A stretch of DNA of 34,699 bases, from the NCBI GenBank assembly GCA_943330455.2, contig CALQHT020000029.1:1-34699 (forward strand), read 5' to 3'. The position numbers and the translations under genes are program-made. The notes under the pieces were generated by a model. The model saw only the letters and a program-made list of their open reading frames with translations. It did no database searches and was not told where the DNA came from. Source of the DNA: Nitrosovibrio sp. Nv4 (GTDB lineage: Bacteria > Pseudomonadota > Alphaproteobacteria > Acetobacterales > Acetobacteraceae). Shown here piece by piece: positions 24,092-31,447 of the stretch (the first letter of the stretch is position 1; the number at the start of each line of letters is the position of its first letter).

Positions 24092-24527
24092 GGCTCAGCG
24101 GTTGATCGGCGGAGGCGAGCAAGCCGCGCCCGGGGACGAAGTTGACTTCCAGGCGGATGCCATCCGGGTCCTCGAAGACGAAGAAGTAGTAGCCCGGTGC
24201 GAAATTGCCCTCCAGCGGGCCGCGGTCGATAGTGCCGCCCATCTCGCGCACTTTGGCCGCCGCCGCGTCGACATCCTCCCGCGAACGCGCGCGCAGACAC
24301 AGGTGGTGCAATCCCACCCGATTGGGCACGAACCGCTCGTTCTCATGCTCCGGCGCGCAACGCTGGATGCCGATCGCGGTGCGTCCGCCGACATGGTACA
24401 GGAAGTTGTTGCCGTCATAGACCTTGGTCATGCCCAGAAACGGCAGCAACTCGGCATAGAAGGCCCGGGCTTTCTCCCATTGGCTCACGGTCAGGATCAC
24501 GTGGGCCATTCCGTTGACTTCGATCAT
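24039..24527 (-). CDS. VOC-family (glyoxalase/dioxygenase fold) protein
   Basis: The 162-residue protein has two beta-alpha-beta-beta-beta modules. Likely metal ligands are H9 (MAHVILTVS), H74 or H75 (GLHHLCLRA) and E127 (IRLEVNF). The family includes glyoxalase I, dioxygenases and resistance proteins; the reaction cannot be assigned. The C-terminal tail (PLSPSDDPNWDQNPSPPPGG) is low complexity and encoded by DNA overlapping the end of the convergent MFS gene. Confidence 0.85.
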   Translation of the reverse strand: MIEVNGMAHVILTVSQWEKARAFYAELLPFLGMTKVYDGNNFLYHVGGRTAIGIQRCAPEHENERFVPNRVGLHHLCLRARSREDVDAAAAKVREMGGTIDRGPLEGNFAPGYYFFVFEDPDGIRLEVNFVPGRGLLASADQPLSPSDDPNWDQNPSPPPGG

Positions 24528-24574
24528 CGATCGGTTGCGCCTTTATCGCTGGAGGGAGTTGGCAAGAGGGCGTC

Positions 24575-24799
24575 GGGGCTCCGCCCCGAACCCCGCGAGG
24601 GGCTTTGCCCCCTCGACCCCCACCAAGGCTGGGCCTTGGATGCCGTTTATTGGGTCAGCGGTGAAAGGGGGCCGACACGGACGTTGAAACGCCAGGGTTG
24701 GCCCCCTTTCACCCCTGACCCAATGAATCGCGGTCCAGGGGCCGTAGCCCCTGGTGGGTTCGAAGGGCGAAGCCCTCGCGGGGTCCGGGGCGGAGCCCC
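24575..24799. repeat. 225-bp palindromic element, copy B (core inverted)
   Basis: The left arm is 24575-24673, the core 24674-24699 and the right arm 24700-24799. The arms differ from copy A at about 7 of 99 and 5 of 100 positions and have the same orientation. The core matches copy A only when reversed and complemented (23 of 26). One stem pair is G-C in A (18490/18539) and T-A in B (24662/24711), a compensatory change. It lies between argJ and the VOC gene. Confidence 0.93.
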
Positions 24800-24823
24800 G
24801 ACGCCTGTCATACCGCGCGGCGT

Positions 24824-26053
24824 CTAAGACCGGTAAGACCCGTTGATGTCGATATACCCATGCGTCAGGTCGCAGGTCCAAACCGTCGATTTGCCGCGAC
24901 CCAGCCCGATATCGATGTCGATTTCGATCTCCTGGCCCTTCATATGCGCCACCACCGGCGTTTCGTCATAGCCGGGCACAACGCCGCCTTCCTTCGCCAT
25001 CCACGTGCCGCCAACCCCGATCGACAGCTTGTCGCGATCCGCCGGCTCCCCGGCCTTGCCGACCGCCATCACGATGCGGCCCCAGTTGGCGTCCTCTCCG
25101 GCGATGGCGGTCTTCACCAAGGGCGAGTTCGCGACCGTCATCGCGATTTTCTTCGCCGACCGCGCGGTCGTCGCACCGGTCACGTTGATCTTGACCAGCT
25201 TCTGCGCGCCCTCTCCGTCCCGCACCACCTGCAAGGCCAGGTCCAGCAACAGATCCCGCAATTGCGCGGCGAAATCCTTCAGGATCGGCCCACCTTCCGC
25301 CGGCACCCGAGGATGCTTGGTCTGCCCGGTCGCAATCAAAAGTACCGTGTCGGACGTGGACGTATCGGAATCCACCGTCGTCGCGTTGAACGTCGTGTCC
25401 ACACCCTTGCGCAACATCGCCTGCAAGGCCGGAGCCGGGATCTTCGCGTCGGTGAACACGAAGCACAGCATCGTCGCCATGTCCGGCGCGATCATGCCGC
25501 TGCCCTTGGCGATGCCGGTGATCCGCACCTCGGCGTCCCCGATCTTCGCCACCCGGGTGGCCGCTTTCGGGAATGTATCCGTGGTCATGATGCCGCGGGC
25601 GGCAGCTTCCCACCCATCCTCGGTCAAGCCGTCATGCAGGGCGGGCAATCCGGCGATCAGCTTCTCATGCGGCAGCACTTCGCCGATCACCCCGGTCGAG
25701 GCCACGAAGACCTGCTTCGGCGGACAGCCGGCAAGCTTGCCTGCCGCGGCGGCGGTGGCGACGCAGGCATCGCGGCCGGCCTTGCCGGTGAACACATTCG
25801 CGTTCCCCGCATTCACCACCACCAACCTTGCCTTCCCCCCACCCAACGCCGCTCGGCACCAATCCACCGGCGCGCCAGGGCATTTGTTGGAGGTGAACAC
25901 ACCGGCGGCGGTGCTACCGGACGGCACCTCCATCATCACCACATCGGTGCGTCCCTTGTATCGGATTCCGACCTCGGCGGCGTTCAGGCGAACCCCAGCC
26001 AATGGCGGCAGCGCCGGCAATGCAACGGCGAGCGGGGAGACGGAACTTGTCAT
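24824..26053 (-). CDS. argJ: Bifunctional glutamate N-acetyltransferase/amino-acid acetyltransferase ArgJ
   Basis: ArgJ transfers the acetyl group from N-acetylornithine to glutamate and, when bifunctional, also uses acetyl-CoA, in cytosolic arginine synthesis. The 409-residue precursor self-cleaves at the conserved KGSGMIAPDMATML motif; T194 becomes the nucleophile of the beta chain. Other family segments are NAGNANVFTGKAG, ASTGVIGEVLP, NATTVDSDTSTSDT and AGEDANWGRI. The start at 26053 has AAGGGAA a few bases upstream. It follows the parvulin gene by 110 bases on the same strand. Confidence 0.96.
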   Translation of the reverse strand: MTSSVSPLAVALPALPPLAGVRLNAAEVGIRYKGRTDVVMMEVPSGSTAAGVFTSNKCPGAPVDWCRAALGGGKARLVVVNAGNANVFTGKAGRDACVATAAAAGKLAGCPPKQVFVASTGVIGEVLPHEKLIAGLPALHDGLTEDGWEAAARGIMTTDTFPKAATRVAKIGDAEVRITGIAKGSGMIAPDMATMLCFVFTDAKIPAPALQAMLRKGVDTTFNATTVDSDTSTSDTVLLIATGQTKHPRVPAEGGPILKDFAAQLRDLLLDLALQVVRDGEGAQKLVKINVTGATTARSAKKIAMTVANSPLVKTAIAGEDANWGRIVMAVGKAGEPADRDKLSIGVGGTWMAKEGGVVPGYDETPVVAHMKGQEIEIDIDIGLGRGKSTVWTCDLTHGYIDINGSYRS

Positions 26054-26163
26054 GATTCCCTTCCTTGTCTTTTTTACCGTGTTCTGGGACCGGCTGGAGG
26101 CCGGAGCGGTTCCGATCGAGCGGGAAACCACTCCGGCACTTTGTTCGGTGAAATGCTTCTACG

Positions 26164-27063
26164 TCAGCGCGAGGGTGGCGGTACCGCCGTATCGGTGGCC
26201 CGGATCGGCGAGCCGTCAAGATTGAACTGCTCGATGGTAACGGCGGCGCGGGCACGGGTGAGCGCGGTCTGCACACCCTGCTGGATCATCTGCTGGCGCA
26301 GTTCTTCCTGAGCGTCCTCAAACGACGGCGGCGCGGCCTTGCGTCGCTCGGTCACCTGGATGACGTGCCAGCCGAATTGGGTCTTTACCGGCGTGGCGGT
26401 CACCTCGTTGTCCTTCAAGGTGAAGGCCGCGGCAGCGAATTCCGGCACCATCTGGTCCTGCTTGAAGAACCCAAGATCGCCACCGTTCTGCGCCGACCCA
26501 GGGTCCTTGCTGTACTGCTTGGACAGGGCGGCGAAATCGGTGCCCTTCTTCAGATCGGCGATGATGGTTTTCGCGGTCGCTTCGTCGGGTACCAGGATAT
26601 GGCGGGCCCGCACTTCGATAGCACCCGCCTTGCCGGCGATGTCGCGGTCATAGCGGGCGCGTACGGCCGCATCGCTGATCTGCGGGCCGACTTCCTTCTG
26701 CAGCAGGGCTGCCTCGGTGGCACGCTCGACCGCGACCGCGACCTGGCGCTGCACCTCCGGGTCCTTGTCCGCGCCGGTCTTGCGGGCTTCCGCCACCAGG
26801 GCACGTCCCCCGATCAACTGGTCGAGCAGGACCGGATACAGCGTCTGCGGCGGCATGGCGCGGGCGTTTTCCGGCAATCCGGACACGGCGGCCTGCACCT
26901 CGCTGAGGCGGATCGGCACGCCATCGACCTTGGCGACGATGGGATCGACCGGCGCGGTCGCTGCTTGAGAGTGGGCGGTCCCGCAAAGCAGAGGCAGCGC
27001 AAGCAGCGCTCCGGCAAGGCAACGGGCCGTGGCCCCGGCGGATGGTGCCGCGAAGAGAGACAT
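26164..27063 (-). CDS. Exported parvulin-type peptidyl-prolyl isomerase
   Basis: The 299-residue protein has a signal peptide (about residues 1-34, a hydrophobic stretch then AHSQA) and a SurA/PrsA-like N-terminal helical region. The parvulin domain at about 151-242 has RARHILVPDEATA, GTDFAALSKQYSKDPGSAQNGGDLGFF and TQFGWHVIQVTER. It should assist folding of periplasmic or outer-membrane proteins. AGGAG lies six bases before the ATG at 27063. It precedes argJ, a common alphaproteobacterial order. Confidence 0.93.
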   Translation of the reverse strand: MSLFAAPSAGATARCLAGALLALPLLCGTAHSQAATAPVDPIVAKVDGVPIRLSEVQAAVSGLPENARAMPPQTLYPVLLDQLIGGRALVAEARKTGADKDPEVQRQVAVAVERATEAALLQKEVGPQISDAAVRARYDRDIAGKAGAIEVRARHILVPDEATAKTIIADLKKGTDFAALSKQYSKDPGSAQNGGDLGFFKQDQMVPEFAAAAFTLKDNEVTATPVKTQFGWHVIQVTERRKAAPPSFEDAQEELRQQMIQQGVQTALTRARAAVTIEQFNLDGSPIRATDTAVPPPSR

Positions 27064-27239
27064 TGAAACTCCTGGGTGAAGCGCCGAACAATGATGACGG
27101 AACCGGCCGTGGCTCACAAGGACAGGAAACGAGGATCGGCGGTTCTCATTTTGACCTGGCACATTGCTTCCGCCGACGTCGCCAAGTTGTGCTCCCTGAC
27201 GGACGAAGGCGACTTCACGTCCCGATCGAACTGAACCCG

Positions 27240-27626
27240 TCACGCCGCGTTCGTCGCCTCCACCCCATACGGCCGAACCAAACCCCGCAACGGCACGTCA
27301 AACGCCTGATGGATCGCCCAGATCATCGCAACCGTCAGGCGCCGCTTGCCGGCCAACACCTCGCTGGCGCGGGAACGCGATCCCAGCACGCGTGCCAGAT
27401 CGGCGGCCGAAAAGCGACCTTGCTCGATATGAAAATGTAGCGATTGCACTGGATCGGGCGGCGGGATCGGCGCCACCTGATCCTCATAGAGGCCGACCAG
27501 GGTCGCAATCACCTCCAGCCGGTCACTGTCCGCGGATCCCGCGGGCGCGCCCCATAGCCGCCCGATCTCCGCCATCGCGGCCGCATGGTCCTCGGGCGAG
27601 CGGATGGGTTTGATGTCAAACATCAA
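27240..27626 (-). CDS. higA: HigA-family antitoxin
   Basis: The 128-residue protein begins MMFDIKPIRSPEDHAAAMAEIGRLWGAP, typical of the COG5499 HigA branch, and has an Xre-type helix-turn-helix at about 70-110 (RFSAADLARVLGSRSRASEVLAGKRRLTVAMIWAIHQAFDVP). It neutralises the toxin encoded just upstream and represses the operon. It is 6 bases downstream of higB, the normal toxin-first order of higBA. Confidence 0.92.
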   Translation of the reverse strand: MMFDIKPIRSPEDHAAAMAEIGRLWGAPAGSADSDRLEVIATLVGLYEDQVAPIPPPDPVQSLHFHIEQGRFSAADLARVLGSRSRASEVLAGKRRLTVAMIWAIHQAFDVPLRGLVRPYGVEATNAA

Positions 27627-27632
27627 AAACTC

Positions 27633-27935
27633 CTACCATTGGTCGACGGTCAAGGCGTCGATCCGGTCATACTCGGCATGGGTCCCCAGAAATTTGATCC
27701 ACACCACGCGCGATGGGAAGTGAATGGCGGTGATCAGCCGGTAGTTTCCGCCGAATATCGGAAAGCGGACGTGTTCGCCATTCAACGGCACCGCCCGGGG
27801 AAGGCTGGCCATGACATCGTTCATCGATACCCATACGACACTCGATACCACGTCGTACCACACACGCAGGGGCGCCTCGGTCTCCGGATGACGGGCCCAA
27901 AACTCACGTAACGTCACCTGCTTGATGATCCGCAT
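27633..27935 (-). CDS. higB: HigB-family mRNA interferase toxin
   Basis: The 100-residue protein is a RelE-fold HigB toxin: MRIIKQVTLREFWARHPETEAPLRVWYDVV, then PLNGEHVRFPIFGGNYRLITAIHFPSRVVWIKFLGTHAEYDRID. This is the HigB_toxin pattern that cleaves translating mRNA at the ribosome. It is the first gene of the higBA pair, and a 13-base palindrome lies 20 bases upstream of its start. Confidence 0.93.
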   Translation of the reverse strand: MRIIKQVTLREFWARHPETEAPLRVWYDVVSSVVWVSMNDVMASLPRAVPLNGEHVRFPIFGGNYRLITAIHFPSRVVWIKFLGTHAEYDRIDALTVDQW

Positions 27936-28461
27936 ATTCTAAACCAATAGTATGTTCCCAAATTGGGATCAAGCGATATGCCAACCAAGCCGCCATGCTC
28001 ATTTTGCCCCATCGCGCTTGTCCTTCTGGACGGAACAACCTTTGCACGGGCGATTCATGGTTCGCGGGATAGAAGAAGGCCAAGATCCCGAGTAGGTCAT
28101 CGCAGAACCGGAATGCCAGGTAAGCCGTCATGATCAGCGAATTCGTGCACTCCGTGGTCGGACGTCGAACCGGCCACAGCTTCGCGAAACACGCGACGCC
28201 ATCGTCAACCACAGATTCGCGGAATCAAGGATTCCCATCCTTGTGGCCGGATCGCATCTGGTCATGACAATGAGCATACCATGTTCCGCGATGACGCCTG
28301 TTGGTGAACGAGTATCCCGGCTATCGCGTTGGGCCGGTGGACGCGCGGCATACGCAGCTTGGGCCAGGCGTGAAGATCCCATTTGCCTGGGCACCCCCTT
28401 ACCGGACCTGGAATAGAACCCAACATCCTGCGTGTACCGTAAACAACGAGGGGGGTTCACC
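27936..28461. other. Non-coding stretch between higB and exported protein gene
   Basis: After the higBA operator this region has no convincing gene. A minus-strand frame (27904-28212) encodes a hydrophobic peptide but overlaps the higB start and lacks a family. Visible structure: a 24-base direct repeat (27978-28001 and 28114-28137, 19 of 24 identical) and a compact three-way-junction-like fold at 28209-28246. Confidence 0.5.
27956..27968. promoter_or_regulatory. Candidate HigA operator
   Basis: The 13-base perfect palindrome TCCCAAATTGGGA (odd centre) lies 20 bases before higB. A possible -35 TTGATC (27972-27967 on the minus strand) abuts it, so a HigA dimer here could block the promoter. 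Confidence 0.5.
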
Positions 28462-29064
28462 ATGCGTATCCGATTGATTGCCGCAACACTCGCGACGTGC
28501 CTGTTCAGCCTTGCGGCCTGGGCGCAAACCGCGCCGCCGACGCGGATCCGCGGCACGATCGCCGCCGTGACCCAGCAGATGCTGACCGTCACCAGCCGTG
28601 ATGGCCAGACAATGGAGATCATGCTGAACGATCCGCTGACCGTGATGACGGTCAAGAATGTGGAGCTGAAGTCGATCGCTCCCGGCACCTATATCGGCAC
28701 CGCGACCCGGACCGTGGGCGGAATCTTGCAGGCGATCGAGGTCCTGGTGTTCCCCGAAGCGATGCGTGGGGCCGGCGAAGGGCATTACGCCTGGGACCTG
28801 GAGCCAGGCAGCATGATGACCAACGCGACCGTCAGCGGCGCGATGGATGCCAGCGTCGGGCGAGAGCTGAAGCTGACCTTCAAGGGCGAAAGCAACACCG
28901 TCGTCGTCCCGCAGGGCGTGCCGGTGGTGACGTTCGTGCCGGCCGAACGGGCGGACCTGAAGCCGGGTGCGAAGGTGTTCCTGGCGGCGACGAAGAACGA
29001 TCACGGTCATTTCGCCGCCGGGCGCGTGACGGTGGAAAAGGATGGCGTCGCGCCCCCGATGTAG
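28462..29064 (+). CDS. Exported hypothetical protein, probable DUF5666-like beta protein
   Basis: The 200-residue protein has a clear signal peptide (MRIRLIAATLATCLFSLAAWAQT) and then alternating beta-strand-like segments. The first (TRIRGTIAAVTQQMLTVTSRDGQTMEIML) is an OB/DUF5666-like repeat, with a second related one near TFKGESNTVVVPQGVPVV. No catalytic motif is visible. It is likely periplasmic with unknown function. The start at 28462 follows a G-rich ribosome site; the upstream in-frame codon at 28432 would spoil the signal peptide. Confidence 0.75.
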   Translation: MRIRLIAATLATCLFSLAAWAQTAPPTRIRGTIAAVTQQMLTVTSRDGQTMEIMLNDPLTVMTVKNVELKSIAPGTYIGTATRTVGGILQAIEVLVFPEAMRGAGEGHYAWDLEPGSMMTNATVSGAMDASVGRELKLTFKGESNTVVVPQGVPVVTFVPAERADLKPGAKVFLAATKNDHGHFAAGRVTVEKDGVAPPM

Positions 29065-29465
29065 CCGATCGGCATCGCGGATCGACTGCATTAGATCGAC
29101 TGGGGCGGCGGTTCCCGCTGCCCTGGTCTTTGTGCCCGTGTCGCTTCAGGACGTGGGTCGACACAGTATCCCGTCCGACCGATCCTCTTCGTGGGTCCGG
29201 CAATAACCGCTTCACAAGGGGCATGACGCCGTCGTGATGGGCGGAGGTCCACAATCCACGACCGTCTCTCGACCCGCATTGCAAGTCGTGGATCACGGAT
29301 CTGCATCCGCCATGACGGGGAAGGGCGGGTCCGTCGCTCCAGCCGCCTCGGTGGCTACCGGACAAGCCGCCTTGGCGCCGCCATGGGGCTGACAGAAACA
29401 TTGTCAGCCGCGTGAATCCCCTTCTATCCTCGGTCCAGGATGGAAATTCCCCAAGGAGCCGCGCC
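29065..29465. other. Intergenic stretch upstream of dioxygenase
   Basis: No gene is supported here. The only clear structure is the inverted repeat at 29387-29409 near its end. Confidence 0.6.
29387..29409. promoter_or_regulatory. Inverted repeat, candidate operator of dioxygenase gene
   Basis: GGCTGACA and TGTCAGCC flank a 7-base spacer, 56 bases before the dioxygenase ATG. The size suits a dimeric regulator such as a GntR or LysR protein, none of which is encoded nearby. It may instead be a short hairpin in the leader. Confidence 0.45.
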
Positions 29466-30350
29466 ATGGCCGTCACCGTAAAGCAACTGCATCCCCTGTT
29501 CGTTGGCGAAGTCAGCGGGGTTGACCTGCGCCAGCCGTTGAACCGGGACGAGGTCACCGCCCTGAACGATGCCATCAACAAGCACGGCATCCTGATCTAC
29601 CACGACCAGCACATCACCGATGAACAGCAGAAGGCGTTCAGCCGCAACTTCGGCGACCTGGAAACCACCGTGCGTGCCATCCGCGGCGACTTCGTGCCGC
29701 GGCTGGACGTCCATATGGCTGACATTTCCAACCTAGACGAGCACAACAAAGTCCTTCCCGCCAATGACCGTCGCCGTCTCAACTCTCTTGGCAACCGTCT
29801 GTGGCACTCCGACAGCAGCTTCAAGCGGGTGCCGGCGCGGTTTTCCCTGCTGTCCGCCCGCGTCATCCCCAGTTGGGGCGGGGAAACCCAGTTCGCCGAC
29901 ATGCGCGCCGCCTGGGACGCCCTGCCGGACCGCATGAAGGCCCGCGTCGAGGGCATGATCTGCGAGCACACCCAATTGTTCTCCCGCGGCAAGATCGGCT
30001 TCACCGATTGGTCGCCCGAGGAACGCGCGAAGATGGATCCGGTGCCGCAGGTTATGGTGCGCACCCATCCCGGGTCGGGCCGCAAGTCGCTATATCTGTC
30101 ATCCCATGCCGGCCGCATTCAGGGGATGGAGGAGCCGGAGGCGCGCATGCTGCTGCTGGATCTGGTCGAGTTCGCGACGCAGCCTCAGTTCGTCCACACC
30201 CATACCTGGCAGGTCGGCGACCTGGTGATGTGGGACAATCGCTGCACCATGCATCGGGCTCGCGAATACGACGAAACCGAGGTCCGCGACATGCACCGCA
30301 CCACCGTGTCCGATGGCGTGGCAACCGTGCCTGAAGCCGTGGCCGCGTAA
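29466..30350 (+). CDS. TauD/TfdA-family Fe(II)/2-oxoglutarate dioxygenase
   Basis: The 294-residue protein has the facial triad H114 and D116 in LWHSDSSF and the distal H263 in CTMHRAREYD, with R278 as the probable 2-oxoglutarate-binding arginine. The segment WHSDSSFKRVPARFSLLSARVIPSWGGETQFADMRAAWDALP is close in pattern to 2,4-D dioxygenase (TfdA) homologues, so it may hydroxylate an aryloxy or other organic acid; the substrate is inferred. AAGGAG lies 9 bases before the start. The next gene begins directly after its stop. Confidence 0.9.
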   Translation: MAVTVKQLHPLFVGEVSGVDLRQPLNRDEVTALNDAINKHGILIYHDQHITDEQQKAFSRNFGDLETTVRAIRGDFVPRLDVHMADISNLDEHNKVLPANDRRRLNSLGNRLWHSDSSFKRVPARFSLLSARVIPSWGGETQFADMRAAWDALPDRMKARVEGMICEHTQLFSRGKIGFTDWSPEERAKMDPVPQVMVRTHPGSGRKSLYLSSHAGRIQGMEEPEARMLLLDLVEFATQPQFVHTHTWQVGDLVMWDNRCTMHRAREYDETEVRDMHRTTVSDGVATVPEAVAA

Positions 30351-31175
30351 ATGAGCGGCGGGCACAGGCTCGCCATTCTGACCCGAGGCGTGCCGGTTCG
30401 ATGGCTGGCACGCGCTGCTTTGCTGCTGGGCATCGGTCTGCTGCTGCCGCGAGCGGGCATCGCCGCGTGCACGCCGATTGCGTTCGGCAAACCCACCGTC
30501 TGGCGCGCTGCGCTGGGCGATCCAACCCTGACGATCACCTTTCTGGGTCATGCCAGTTTCTTGATCGAAAGCCCGTCCGGGGTGCGGGCGGCCACCGACT
30601 ACGGGGCGACGTTCGGGCCGGTCGAGCCACCCGATATCGTGACGATGAACCGCGCCCATTCGATGCACAACACGCCCTATCCCGACCCGCGCATCCGCTT
30701 CCCGCTGAAGGGATGGCAGGAAGGGGCAACGCCACCCAACCACGATGTCGTCCTGCGCGACATGCGGGTCACCAACCTGCCCACAAACCTGCGGTCCTGG
30801 AGCGGCGGGACCGAGATCAACGCGAACTCGGTCTTCATCTTCGAGAGCGGAGGACTGTGCATCGCCCATCTCGGGCATCTGCACCATCTGCTGTTGCCCG
30901 CGGACCTGGACGCGTTGGGCCGTATCGACATTCTGATGATCGCGGTGGATGGCGGATACACTTTGGGCCACCAGGACGCGGTGGAGCTGATCGGTCAGAT
31001 CCATCCCAGGATCGTGCTGCCGATGCATTATTTCAGCCACCAGAACCTGGCGCGGTTCCTGTCGCTGATGCGCGACAAGTTCGCGATCGACGTGCGGGAC
31101 ACGCCGTCGTTCCAGATATCTCGCGCGACCTTGCCCATCGAACCGACGGTGATCGCTCTGCCTGGGCCACACTGA
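30351..31175 (+). CDS. Exported MBL-fold protein with atypical metal motif
   Basis: The 274-residue protein has an N-terminal hydrophobic signal (about 16-39, ending GIAAC, which could be a lipobox) and a UlaG-like metallo-beta-lactamase fold: TITFLGHASFLIES (H67), HLGHLHH (H173, H176), AVDGGY (D200) and LPMHYFSH (H226). The usual HxHxDH is here R-A-H-S-M-H (101-106), lacking the first His and the Asp. Metal binding may differ from the family norm. The start codon follows the dioxygenase stop without a gap, so the two are one operon. Confidence 0.85.
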   Translation: MSGGHRLAILTRGVPVRWLARAALLLGIGLLLPRAGIAACTPIAFGKPTVWRAALGDPTLTITFLGHASFLIESPSGVRAATDYGATFGPVEPPDIVTMNRAHSMHNTPYPDPRIRFPLKGWQEGATPPNHDVVLRDMRVTNLPTNLRSWSGGTEINANSVFIFESGGLCIAHLGHLHHLLLPADLDALGRIDILMIAVDGGYTLGHQDAVELIGQIHPRIVLPMHYFSHQNLARFLSLMRDKFAIDVRDTPSFQISRATLPIEPTVIALPGPH

Positions 31176-31260
31176 GCATGATGATCCGGATCGCGCCCCG
31201 TTGGGCCTGAGTGTCGGACCCTACGGAACTCACACATCTCGAAATGGGGCACTGGCAGGA

Positions 31261-31370
31261 GAAAATCCTCCCCCGCCCCTTGCGGGAGGGGGTTGGGGGG
31301 AGGGATTTTACGCAATATCCATGCGAGCTTACCCCTCCCCCCGCCCCCTCCCGCAAGGGGAGGGGGAGAA
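31261..31370. repeat. GC-rich inverted repeat between convergent genes
   Basis: Arms at about 31261-31305 and 31331-31372 (CCTCCCCCGCCCCTTGCGGG and its complement) surround a loop of about 25 bases. It lies between the convergent MBL and MFS genes and probably terminates both. The CTCCCTTGCGGGAGG-type unit is widespread in alphaproteobacteria. Confidence 0.8.
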
Positions 31371-31447
31371 TTTCCTACCCTGCCGCGATTTGTGAATGCC
31401 GAAAGCGTCGGGCCTGGGCGTCGGAACACCCAGGCCCAAACGTCACG

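Noticed and set aside
27904-28212. 102-codon minus-strand hydrophobic frame before higB
   Set aside because: It overlaps the higB start and operator region, has no good start signal and no family; mentioned only because it contains a repeated motif.
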